Assembly (NCBI GenBank): GCA_900771195.1
Contig: CAAGMZ010000002.1
Coordinates: 1-36,503 of the forward strand
Length of the DNA: 36,503 bases
From: Lachnospiraceae bacterium
GTDB taxonomy: Bacteria > Bacillota > Clostridia > Lachnospirales > Lachnospiraceae
Direction: 5' to 3'
The notes beneath the pieces were generated by a model. The model was not told where the DNA came from, did no database searches, and saw only the letters and a list, made by a program, of their open reading frames with translations. Of this stretch, positions 22,241-30,226 are shown piece by piece. The position numbers were made by a program, and so were the translations under genes. Position 1 is the stretch's first letter. Each line of letters starts with the position of its first letter.

Positions 22241-23432
22241 AAACATCATATTAAAGAGGAAAGTGCAGTCGGCATGTCTTTTGGCATTGTTTGTTGTGGA
22301 GATAATTCTTGCAGCTTACCTGCATTCGCATGAGATGAGATATTATTATCCCATTGTAACGGTAACGGCGTTTATGGCGGCAGGGATATTTCTTGTGCTG
22401 GCCGCATGGTTTACCACAGATGTAATTGATGAGAAAAACAGCGGCATAACCGATGAGGAATACCATGGGAAATTCCGCAAAGCCAGACTCATATCGTGGG
22501 TGGGAGTTGCAGTATATGTGATTGTTGTGACAATTGTCCTTGTGGTTCCGAGGACATATAGCGATGGTTATGTGGTCCCGTATACTACTAATTATTTTCA
22601 TCTATTGCATTATGATTTGGAATGGATTAAATATGCGCTGTATTTTGTGCCCACAGTAACCTTTGAATTCAGCTTTTATGTGTTTTCACTCAGCAAAGAA
22701 AACCGGAGAATGCGTGCCAATATGGAGATTGCGGTGGCAGAGAGAGTAAAAAGCGAGAATCTTAAGATAGATTTGATAACCAATGTGGCGCATGACCTGA
22801 AAACGCCTTTGACCTCGATTATAGGGTATCTGGCGCTTATGGAAAAAGAAGAATTGTCACCTGTGGTGTCCGACTATCTGACATCGGCAACAAGAAAAGC
22901 GGAGCTTCTTAAGGATATGATTGAAAAGGTTTTTGATTTATCCAAGGCATCCAGCGGCAATACCAAACTGCATCCTGACAAAATAAGCATGAACAGACTG
23001 GTGCAGCAGGTCACAGCAGATGTTTCCGATACTTATGCGGACAGGCAGAAGGTATTTAAGATGCAGCTTACGGATGAAAACACTGACTTTATGGCAGACA
23101 ATACATATGCTTACAGGATTGTGCAGAACCTTGTGGTAAATGCCGTGAAATATTCTTTGGACGGCACGAGAATTTTTATCGATACCTTTGTTAAGGATGG
23201 AAGGATTTATTTTTCCGTTGTAAACGTGTCTAACTATCCGCTGGATGTTGAACCCTCGGTTCTGAAGGAGCGTTTTGTCAGGGGGGATAAGTCGAGAAGT
23301 ACGGAGGGCAACGGGCTGGGGCTTGCAATCGTAGAGACATATACAAATGCATCAGGGGGGAATTTTGACCTGGAGATAACAGGTGATACATTTAAAGCGA
23401 CCGTTGATTTCCGGCAATGTCAGGAAGCGTGA
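22215..23432 (+). CDS. Membrane sensor histidine kinase (VanS-like)
   Basis: This kinase has about 405 residues. It has four hydrophobic segments (about residues 18-37, 44-70, 91-112 and 135-158) with only short external loops. The HisKA motif NVAHDLKTPLTSIIGYLAL has H193, and the HATPase_c domain has N-box RIVQNLVVNAVKYS and G2-box TEGNGLGLAIVET. The F-box-like RFVRGDKSRSTEG is typical of VanS relatives; the G1 DxG motif is not obvious. The start is uncertain: I use TTG 22215, which overlaps the regulator gene and has GGTGG 9 bases before it. GTG 22263 is an alternative, but its AAGAGGA site is too near. It presumably phosphorylates the adjacent regulator. Confidence 0.9.
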   Translation: MDTKWKNIKNIILKRKVQSACLLALFVVEIILAAYLHSHEMRYYYPIVTVTAFMAAGIFLVLAAWFTTDVIDEKNSGITDEEYHGKFRKARLISWVGVAVYVIVVTIVLVVPRTYSDGYVVPYTTNYFHLLHYDLEWIKYALYFVPTVTFEFSFYVFSLSKENRRMRANMEIAVAERVKSENLKIDLITNVAHDLKTPLTSIIGYLALMEKEELSPVVSDYLTSATRKAELLKDMIEKVFDLSKASSGNTKLHPDKISMNRLVQQVTADVSDTYADRQKVFKMQLTDENTDFMADNTYAYRIVQNLVVNAVKYSLDGTRIFIDTFVKDGRIYFSVVNVSNYPLDVEPSVLKERFVRGDKSRSTEGNGLGLAIVETYTNASGGNFDLEITGDTFKATVDFRQCQEA

Positions 23433-23436
23433 TGGT

Positions 23437-24357
23437 ATGGAGAGGGAATACCGGTACGACAATATAAAAGCTTTGCTGATATTTTTGGTGGTACTCGGAC
23501 ATGTACTGGAGAATTGCCTTTTGGGCGGCCTGAAAACCATATACATTATTATTTACAGCTTTCATATGCCTATGTTTGTGTTTATATCCGGTATGTTTTC
23601 CAAATTTGAACCCGGGAAAATTGTACGTAAACTGGCGGTACCGTATGTGATTTTTCAGACTCTGAGCCGGATGCTTAACATGGGAAACGGCACACTGCAG
23701 TATACCACTCCCATATGGAATCTATGGTATCTGGTGGCTTTAATTGTGTGGCGGCTTATGGTTCCGTTCATCGACCGGAAGGAAGGGCGGATGCGGACAG
23801 TGATTCTGGCGGGCTCGGTAATAGTGGCGCTTGTTGCAGGCTTTGACGATACTGTCGGTTATTACATGAGCCTGTCAAGAATAATTGTTTTCTTTCCGTT
23901 TTTTGTATTGGGCTTTTACTGGAGAAAATACCGGTGTTTCGAAAGCTTTTTTGACAAAATCAGGAGAGAATATGCAATAATTGCTTTGGCGGCTGTGTGT
24001 ATAATTATATGCTTTATATCTGACAAGGTAGACCCGAGATGGCTGTACGGCTCATACAGTTATGCAGAAGCCGGGTATAATCCCGGTTACCGGCTGATGT
24101 TTATGGTGTTTGGACTGGTTATCTGCATGGCGGTGTTAAAGCTTTCATCCGACGAAAAAACATTGTTTTCCGGAATAGGCAAAAGAAGTATGCAGATATA
24201 TCTGTTACATGGATTTGCAGTGGCTCTTCTTAAGCGGGTGGGGAATGTGTGGAAATCGCTTGGAGAGAGTAAAACGTTCGCGGTGGCGGTCATGGTAACA
24301 ATGGCAATCGTAGCGGTGATGTCAGTTGATTTCAGACGCAGACTGCGTGAAAAGTAA
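23437..24357 (+). CDS. Acyltransferase-3 family membrane protein
   Basis: This 306-residue protein with about ten membrane helices belongs to the acyltransferase-3 (OafA/YrhL-like) family. These enzymes move acyl groups, commonly acetyl, onto cell-surface sugars. The N-terminal RYDNIKALLIFLVVLGHVLE contains the conserved histidine after TM1. SFHMPMFVFISGMF and PIWNLWYLVALIVWRL are further family regions, and QIYLLHGFAVALLKRVGN occurs near the end. I start at ATG 23437, 9 bases after AGGAAG and 5 bases after the kinase stop. It therefore shares the transcript with the two-component pair. A target sugar or peptidoglycan cannot be named. Confidence 0.85.
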   Translation: MEREYRYDNIKALLIFLVVLGHVLENCLLGGLKTIYIIIYSFHMPMFVFISGMFSKFEPGKIVRKLAVPYVIFQTLSRMLNMGNGTLQYTTPIWNLWYLVALIVWRLMVPFIDRKEGRMRTVILAGSVIVALVAGFDDTVGYYMSLSRIIVFFPFFVLGFYWRKYRCFESFFDKIRREYAIIALAAVCIIICFISDKVDPRWLYGSYSYAEAGYNPGYRLMFMVFGLVICMAVLKLSSDEKTLFSGIGKRSMQIYLLHGFAVALLKRVGNVWKSLGESKTFAVAVMVTMAIVAVMSVDFRRRLREK

Positions 24358-24412
24358 TAAATTTCAGGTAACCGGCCGATAAAAAATATGATATGCATCC
24401 TGAAGTGTTTTA

Positions 24413-24421
24413 TGTTATAAT
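24413..24421 (+). promoter_or_regulatory. Extended -10 promoter element upstream of the prepilin gene
   Basis: TGTTATAAT (24413-24421) is an extended -10 box with no strong -35 (ATGCAT at 24393-24398). It is identical to the element at 21433. It lies 40 bases before the prepilin start codon in a 104-base gap that otherwise shows nothing. Confidence 0.5.
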
Positions 24422-24461
24422 GAAAATGATATGAGAATGACCGGCTGTGAAAGGAAACGAT

Positions 24462-25069
24462 ATGAATAAGACAAAAAGTAAAATAAAGGCTTTACGCTTG
24501 TTGAGCTTATAGTTGTGATAGTTATCCTTGCCATCTTGGCGGCAATTCTTGTTCCTCAGCTGCTTGGATATATCGACAGATCCAAGAAAAGCCGTTACAT
24601 ACTTGAAGCTAAGAACTGCATGACGGCAATGCAGGCGGAGCTGACTGAGATGTATGCGTATGATGTGTCTGTCGGACTCAATGACCAGAGCATAGTACAG
24701 GGCAACATATATGGCGATGTCTCGCTGCTTCATACTCCTGCAGCAGAAAGAATCCTGAAGACCGCAGATGCCAATCCTTATATGTTAATCATCGGGCTTG
24801 GAGATTATGAGCAGTATAAAGAAACGAATCTGCATAAGGCATATACGGTGTATTTTGTGGCATACTGGCCCGCCAAGGACAAGGACCCCATCTTTTTTGA
24901 CGGAACCGAGTGGAAGAGCGAGTATCCATGGAAAAAGTCAGGCGGCAATACTTTCAAGGTAAACGGAGAGGATATTAAGCTCCAGTTCTATTTTATTACA
25001 GCACCGTACAACAACATGTCCCAGAACTGGAATCTCCTAAAGAATTATCTGGGTGTACATCAGGGTTAA
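24462..25069 (+). pseudogene. Type IV prepilin-like gene, frameshifted at the cleavage site
   Basis: ATG 24462 follows AAAGGAAA and encodes MNKTKSKI. The reading then needs one extra base to continue as KGFTLVELIVVIVILAILAA, the class III prepilin signal. At 24485-24487 the A-run has three A residues where four would keep the frame. Uncorrected, translation stops at TAG 24510-24512. The remaining frame to 25069 encodes an intact pilin-like body of about 195 residues, with the helix ...VPQLLGYIDRSKKSRYIL and a C-terminal globular part with FDGTEWKSEYPWKKSGG. The product would be cleaved by prepilin peptidase after Gly. It is a lone gene; no pilus assembly genes are near. Sequencing error, recent mutation and phase variation are all possible. 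Confidence 0.85.
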
Positions 25070-25096
25070 AATAAGTTCGGTATATGAAAAAATATG

Positions 25097-25125
25097 TCGA
25101 TTTTTAGACCGGGTTGTGGTAAAAT
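25097..25125 (+). promoter_or_regulatory. Probable promoter of the chemoreceptor gene
   Basis: TCGATT (25097-25102), a 17-base spacer and TAAAAT (25120-25125) with an upstream TGG give an extended -10 promoter of moderate quality. It lies 37 bases before the start codon. I see no good flagellar sigma-D consensus. Confidence 0.4.
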
Positions 25126-25161
25126 TGTAATAGAAATTTATGATGTTTTGGGGGTACGTTT

Positions 25162-26646
25162 ATGAAGGATTTTACAAAAGTATCGGACAAGCGGCGTCTT
25201 AATTCGACCGCTATGTTCTGCTACACAATCACAACAGTGATTCTGGCGGTAAGTTATCTTGTGGAGGTTCTGAAAAAGAGCAGAACAGTGCAATATTTTA
25301 TTGTATTCATGATACTGCTCATGATACCGATGGTTGCATGCAGGGTGCTTCTTGCCAAAGACAAGGACTCGGATAAGGTAAAGTATGCCATTGCCGGCGG
25401 ATTTTTTGTTTTGAACTGTTTTGTTATTTTTACGACGGTTTCTCCGATTGCGTATGTATATGCGATTATGATTGCGGCAATCCTGCTCTGCTATAATGAC
25501 GCTAAGCTGATACTTTTTTACATGCTGGCAGTTACTATGAGCAATGTGGCGGATATAGTATACCGGGGTGTGACACACCGGATAGCTTCGGCAGACCTGC
25601 CCACCATAGAAATACGAATAGCATCGCTGATACTGTTTACATTTTATATGTACATGAGTACGACGGCTGCTTCCATAACCAATCACAACCGGATGAAGCA
25701 GGTGGAGAATGAAAAAGAAAAAGTATCAACCCTGATGGAACAGACACTCCGGGTATCCAATCAGATGTCAGATAATATTGCCGTTGTGTCGGATAAGATG
25801 AAGGAGCTCAGCGATATAGCCAATCAGACTAAGATCTCGATGGAAGAGGTAGCCCAGGGAACAGGCGAGACTGCGGATTCAATCCAGATGCAGATGGAGA
25901 AGACCGAGGAAATCAATAAGGCAATATATCAGGTAAGCAGTTCAACCGCTTCGATATCCGAAAATATTGAAGCCACAATGAAAGAAATCGAAGCTTCCAA
26001 GACGAACATAGATGACCTGATACATCATGTGGAGCTTTCCAATAAGTCCAATAAGGATGTGTCTGATGAGATTGACAAGCTGAATCAGTATGCTGAAAAG
26101 ATGCAGTCCATCACGGGAATAATCAACAGCGTAACATCGCAGACGAGCCTTCTTGCGTTAAATGCAAGCATAGAGGCGGCAAGGGCAGGCGAGGCAGGAA
26201 GAGGTTTTGCAGTTGTGGCATCAGAGATATCGGAGTTAGCTACCAAGACCAAGGAAGCCACTGTAAATATCACGGAGCTTATCGGAAATGTATCTGCGGA
26301 GCTGTCCAAGATGGTGAATGTAATCGGAGATATGCTGCACAATTCAGAAGAGCAGAATAAAGTAGCCAACAGCACGGCACACAGCTTTGAAGAGATAGCT
26401 GTTAAAGCAGAGACGGTTTATAATGAGGCTGATAAGCTTAATGAGATGGTAACAGGCTTAAGTGCAGCCAATGAACAGGTCATCAATGGCATTGAGACCA
26501 TTTCCGCCGCTACCGAGGAGGTTACTGCACATTCAAGTGAAACGCTGGAGACAACCGAGAAAAACAGCAGCATAACAGAAGAGGTAGACAAGATAGTTGA
26601 GGAACTCAGCAGTCTGGCAAAGGAACTGACAAATGTAAGGTCGTGA
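25162..26646 (+). CDS. Methyl-accepting chemotaxis protein with membrane-embedded sensor
   Basis: This 494-residue chemoreceptor has six hydrophobic segments within residues 10-172 and no large external ligand domain, so it probably senses through its membrane part. The cytoplasmic signalling coiled coil fills residues 180-494. Its conserved hairpin tip, which contacts CheA and CheW, reads TSQTSLLALNASIEAARAGE followed by AGRGFAVVASEISELA. The C-terminus ends in ELSSLAKELTNVRS, with no CheR/CheB pentapeptide. The ATG follows TGGGGGTACGTTT. The gene stands alone and ends at a strong terminator. No che genes are near, which is common for dispersed receptors. Confidence 0.93.
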   Translation: MKDFTKVSDKRRLNSTAMFCYTITTVILAVSYLVEVLKKSRTVQYFIVFMILLMIPMVACRVLLAKDKDSDKVKYAIAGGFFVLNCFVIFTTVSPIAYVYAIMIAAILLCYNDAKLILFYMLAVTMSNVADIVYRGVTHRIASADLPTIEIRIASLILFTFYMYMSTTAASITNHNRMKQVENEKEKVSTLMEQTLRVSNQMSDNIAVVSDKMKELSDIANQTKISMEEVAQGTGETADSIQMQMEKTEEINKAIYQVSSSTASISENIEATMKEIEASKTNIDDLIHHVELSNKSNKDVSDEIDKLNQYAEKMQSITGIINSVTSQTSLLALNASIEAARAGEAGRGFAVVASEISELATKTKEATVNITELIGNVSAELSKMVNVIGDMLHNSEEQNKVANSTAHSFEEIAVKAETVYNEADKLNEMVTGLSAANEQVINGIETISAATEEVTAHSSETLETTEKNSSITEEVDKIVEELSSLAKELTNVRS

Positions 26647-26676
26647 TTTTCGGACTGTCAGGTATGGGAAGATATG

Positions 26677-26712
26677 ACAAAGAGGCATTTCAGAGTGCCT
26701 CTTTGTTGTTTT
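26677..26712 (+). terminator. Rho-independent terminator after the chemoreceptor
   Basis: ACAAAGAGGCA (26677-26687) and TGCCTCTTTGT (26696-26706) form a perfect 11-bp stem with an 8-base loop, followed by TGTTTT. It is 30 bases after the stop codon. Confidence 0.93.
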
Positions 26713-26743
26713 AATGTAGCTTGGGTGTCAGGGAGATAAAGTT

Positions 26744-27901
26744 GTGAAAAACTTTTGGAATAAGCATAAGAAAATCATAATAATCGCAACATTGGCTGTG
26801 GTATTGGTAATAGCCGGGGTGCTCGCGGTTGTCGGGAAAAACAGAAACGAGCCTGTTGAAATTGCCGGGGCAGAAACGCAGACAGAGGTTGAGACTCAGA
26901 CAGAGGAGCCGGCAACTCAGAAGGCAACGGAGGCTCCGACCGAACCGGAGGAAAAGCCTTTCCGCAAACCGCTTACAGGCGAGCCCACGGATACGGATTA
27001 CTCGGATATAAGACCGGTAGCAGTTATGTTTAATACAATCAGGCAGGCACTTCCACAGAGCGGCAATTCACATGCCGATATATACATCGAGATTCCCGAG
27101 GAGGGCGGAATAACCAGAGTCTGCGGAATTTATCAGGATATAACGGGAGTGGGCATGCTTGGCAGCATAAGGTCCACAAGAGAGTATTTTCTGTCGTTCG
27201 TACGAAGCTTAGATGCCATACTGGCACATGCAGGCAGCGACTCATGGGTCATAAATGAGACTGCCAATTCGGGATATGCGACTATGGATGCGCTGTCCAA
27301 TGCATACACAGCTTACTGGCGTGACGAGGACAGACTTAAAGACAGCAGCCTGGAGCATTCACTGGTCACATCATCGGACAGTCTGCAGGAATGGCTTGAA
27401 ACATCGGGAATACCAAAAGAACATATCAAGGCTGATAATACGGTTCTTGAGTTTACTGATGAAATAAGTGATGATATGACCGGAAACGGAAAGACGGTGA
27501 CGGTCAATTTTTCCGGATATAAGAGGACTACATTTAAATACAATACTAAAAGCGGCAAATACGACGTATACTTCTGGGAGAACGATGAGCCGTATATTGA
27601 CGCGGAAAATAACAGGCAGATTGATGTAACCAATATAATTATCCTTCCGGTAACCACCTGGAATGATATTGACGGGTGGGGTGTCGACAGGCAGAAGTAC
27701 GATTTTTCCGGCGGAAACGGATATTATATCAGCGGCGGAAAATCAATGGAGATTACCTGGAGCAAAGGTGATTACAACAAAAGTGATGAGTACGGCAATC
27801 CGCTTAAGCTTACTGACAGTAAAGGGAATGAATTAAAGCTTGTAACAGGAAAGACTTATATTTGTGTCCTTAACAAGGTTAATGAAGTAGTAATCGAATA
27901 G
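26744..27901 (+). CDS. DUF3048 (YerB-like) exported protein
   Basis: This 385-residue protein begins with GTG 26744 after AGGGAGAT. Residues 10-31 are an uncleaved-looking membrane anchor (IIIIATLAVVLVIAGVLAVV). There is no lipobox cysteine, unlike lipoprotein members of the family. A Glu/Thr-rich linker of about 35 residues follows. The DUF3048 core is clear: DIRPVAVMFNTIRQALPQSG, ADIYIEIPEEGGITRVCGIY and GMLGSIRSTREYFLSFVRSL. The C-terminal region from about residue 230 fits the second DUF3048 domain. The molecular function is not established. It begins an apparent operon with the LicD-type and GT-C-type genes, which suggests a cell-envelope role. Confidence 0.85.
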   Translation: MKNFWNKHKKIIIIATLAVVLVIAGVLAVVGKNRNEPVEIAGAETQTEVETQTEEPATQKATEAPTEPEEKPFRKPLTGEPTDTDYSDIRPVAVMFNTIRQALPQSGNSHADIYIEIPEEGGITRVCGIYQDITGVGMLGSIRSTREYFLSFVRSLDAILAHAGSDSWVINETANSGYATMDALSNAYTAYWRDEDRLKDSSLEHSLVTSSDSLQEWLETSGIPKEHIKADNTVLEFTDEISDDMTGNGKTVTVNFSGYKRTTFKYNTKSGKYDVYFWENDEPYIDAENNRQIDVTNIIILPVTTWNDIDGWGVDRQKYDFSGGNGYYISGGKSMEITWSKGDYNKSDEYGNPLKLTDSKGNELKLVTGKTYICVLNKVNEVVIE

Positions 27902-27920
27902 TAAAGTGTATGGAGGAAGT

Positions 27921-30212
27921 ATGTATTTTCCTGAATCGTATTTTGAAGATGAAGTGAGAGAAGGCTTTTATGTCAACGGAATGATGAAAAGGGCGTGGGC
28001 AGCACAGCTTGAGGTTCTTTCCGAAGTTGATAAGGTCTGCAAAAAGCACGGAATAAAATGGTTTGCCGATTGCGGAACACTTTTGGGGGCAGTGCGTCAT
28101 GGCGGTTACATACCGTGGGATGATGACCTTGACATATGTATGCTGCGCGATGATTACATTAAGTTTCTGAAGGTGACAGATGAACTTCCGGAGGGGTATG
28201 ATGTAATGACTATAGACAATACGCCCGATTATTACGAGTTGCTGGCAAGAGTCACCAACAGCAGCGAGATAAGTGTAGATGAAAAGTGGCTGGAGCATAA
28301 TCATCAGTTTCCGTTTCCGGCGGGGATAGACGTGTTTCCGCTGGACTATGTGGCTCCCGATGCGGAGGATGAGAGAACAAGGCTTTATATGGTATCTGTT
28401 GTCGGTGAAGCGGCTACATGTATTACTGATGAGAATCAGAACAATGCAAAGGTTCAGAAACGCATTGACTACATAGAGGAGCTTTGCGCCGTAAAGCTTG
28501 ACAGAAAGGGTTCACTGCGAAAACAGGTAAATAAACTTCTTGAGAAGCTTTTTATGATTTATACACCTGAAATTTCCGGTTCTGATGAAGTGCCGGAGGA
28601 GGTGGTTCTTATGCCGTACTGGCACAAGGATGGCTCACACAAGTACAAAAGAAGCTATTTCGATCATATCGTAGAGCTTCCGTTTGAGACGACTGTCGTA
28701 AACGCACCCGCAGTGTACGACAGCGTGCTTAAGATAGAATATGGGAATTATATGAAGTGCATCCTGGACGGCGGGGTCCATGATTATCCTTATTTCAAAA
28801 AGATGGAAAAACAGCTCATCGGTGCCAGCGATTATTATCCGTTTGTTTATGATTTTACGGAGGATGCTATAAACCGGGTGACCGAAAGGGACATTAAACC
28901 GGTATACAAGCTGAAGGACTTTGCCAATGTGGCAGTGGGTGTGCAGGATAAAATAGCTGAGCTTCTTTCAGAGGATAAATTTGATGATGTGTGCAGTCTT
29001 CTTGCTAAATGTCAGAATGTTGCGGCAGGAATTTCGGATATATTTGCGAGGGCGTATGGACATGATTTTATCACGACGCAGCTTCTGAATGGGTACTGCG
29101 AATATGCGTATGTACTTTATCAGGCTGTTACGGGGCGGGATGAAACGATGGTTCAGGAAGCCTACAGTGCCATTGACGGAGTCATTGCGGGGCTTATGGA
29201 TAATGTCGGGGAACTTGAGAAAATCAAAGAAGTTGTTTTTATCACATATAAACCTGATATATGGCGTTTTGCTGACCGTATATGGAAGTACTTTAACGAT
29301 GAGCCGAATACAATCGTGACGGTAATTCCTGTTCCATACTATAACAGGGCCATGTTCGGAGGGTTTTTGAAGCAGAATTATGAAGTGGAAGGATATCCGG
29401 ATTACGTGACGCTCACAAATGCAGAGGATTATGATTTGGCGGCACATCATCCCGACATGATTTTTATTCAGAATCCCTATGATGATGTGAATTATACTGT
29501 CAGTGTCCAGCCTGGTTTTTACTCGAATAATCTGAAGACGGTGACTGATAAGCTGGTATATGTCCAGAGCTTTGAGACAGATGAAATTAATTCGGGCAAT
29601 GCGAGAGCAATGCTCAATGCAGAATACTTTGTCAGGACGCCGGCAGTGGTAAACGCAGACCGGGTGGTGGTTCCTTCGGAAGCAATCAGAGAAATTTACA
29701 TACAGATTCTCACGGATTACGCAGGCGAAAGCACGCGCGGCATATGGGAGAACAGGATAACAAGCCCCAAAGAGTGGAGACCTGTGCCGCAGGCCGGGGA
29801 AAAGGAAATTTCGGATGAATGGGGAAAAATAATTCTGAGAGCTGACGGAAGCCGTAAAAAAGTAATGCTTTACCGCATATCTGCCAGTCCTGTAATGGAG
29901 TTTGGCATCAAATCGGTTAATAAGATAAAAAGGGCACTGGAATCATTTTATGACAGGCGAAACGATATTGCCCTGGTGTTAATGCCGGAGGGGTGTCTTT
30001 GGGATGCCCTCAGGGATTTTCCGGATGTTTTTGATGCGCTTAATAAGCTGACGGATGACTACAGAAGAGCCGGTTGGGGAATATATGCCGAGGATAAAGA
30101 CAGGCAGGCAGTGCTGGATATATGTGACGCATATTATGGGGATGCCGGTAACATGGTTCAGAAATTCAGAAGAGCCGGAAAGCCTGTGATGATTGAGAAT
30201 ATTAATGTTTGA
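27921..30212 (+). CDS. LicD-domain protein fused to a long C-terminal domain
   Basis: This 763-residue protein starts at ATG 27921, 5 bases after GGAGG. An upstream in-frame GTG at 27906 precedes that site and is rejected. Residues about 30-270 are a LicD/nucleotidyltransferase-like domain with FADCGTLLGAVRHGGYIPWD followed by DDLDICM, the metal-binding Asp cluster. LicD proteins attach phosphocholine or similar phospho-substituents to surface glycans. A middle stretch (about 300-420) is helical. The rest (about 430-763) has VVFITYKPDIWRFADRIWKY, HHPDMIFIQNPYDD and YVQSFETDEINSG, recalling CDP-glycerol glycerophosphotransferase or GT-B-like enzymes, but I cannot assign it firmly. A bifunctional enzyme modifying a teichoic-acid-like polymer is inference. 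The next gene begins 14 bases after the stop. Confidence 0.8.
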   Translation: MYFPESYFEDEVREGFYVNGMMKRAWAAQLEVLSEVDKVCKKHGIKWFADCGTLLGAVRHGGYIPWDDDLDICMLRDDYIKFLKVTDELPEGYDVMTIDNTPDYYELLARVTNSSEISVDEKWLEHNHQFPFPAGIDVFPLDYVAPDAEDERTRLYMVSVVGEAATCITDENQNNAKVQKRIDYIEELCAVKLDRKGSLRKQVNKLLEKLFMIYTPEISGSDEVPEEVVLMPYWHKDGSHKYKRSYFDHIVELPFETTVVNAPAVYDSVLKIEYGNYMKCILDGGVHDYPYFKKMEKQLIGASDYYPFVYDFTEDAINRVTERDIKPVYKLKDFANVAVGVQDKIAELLSEDKFDDVCSLLAKCQNVAAGISDIFARAYGHDFITTQLLNGYCEYAYVLYQAVTGRDETMVQEAYSAIDGVIAGLMDNVGELEKIKEVVFITYKPDIWRFADRIWKYFNDEPNTIVTVIPVPYYNRAMFGGFLKQNYEVEGYPDYVTLTNAEDYDLAAHHPDMIFIQNPYDDVNYTVSVQPGFYSNNLKTVTDKLVYVQSFETDEINSGNARAMLNAEYFVRTPAVVNADRVVVPSEAIREIYIQILTDYAGESTRGIWENRITSPKEWRPVPQAGEKEISDEWGKIILRADGSRKKVMLYRISASPVMEFGIKSVNKIKRALESFYDRRNDIALVLMPEGCLWDALRDFPDVFDALNKLTDDYRRAGWGIYAEDKDRQAVLDICDAYYGDAGNMVQKFRRAGKPVMIENINV

Positions 30213-30226
30213 GAGGAGACCTGACG

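Noticed and set aside
21539..24357. A vancomycin-resistance cluster
   Set aside because: Only VanR/VanS-like regulators and an acyltransferase-3 protein are present. There is no D-Ala-D-Lac or D-Ala-D-Ser ligase, dehydrogenase, dipeptidase or racemase gene.
24480..24490. Programmed -1 ribosomal frameshifting in the prepilin gene
   Set aside because: The run AAAATAAAGG is not a canonical slippery heptamer and no stimulatory structure follows closely. A one-base deletion or sequencing error is simpler.
25083..25161. A flagellar sigma-D promoter for the chemoreceptor
   Set aside because: GTCGATTT resembles the -10 element, but no TAAA-type -35 lies at the required distance. A sigma-A extended -10 reading fits better.
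25138..25686. 182-codon minus-strand frame opposite the chemoreceptor N-terminus
   Set aside because: The composition (many Cys, His and Tyr) is that of an antisense shadow of hydrophobic codons. No ribosome-binding site or promoter supports it.
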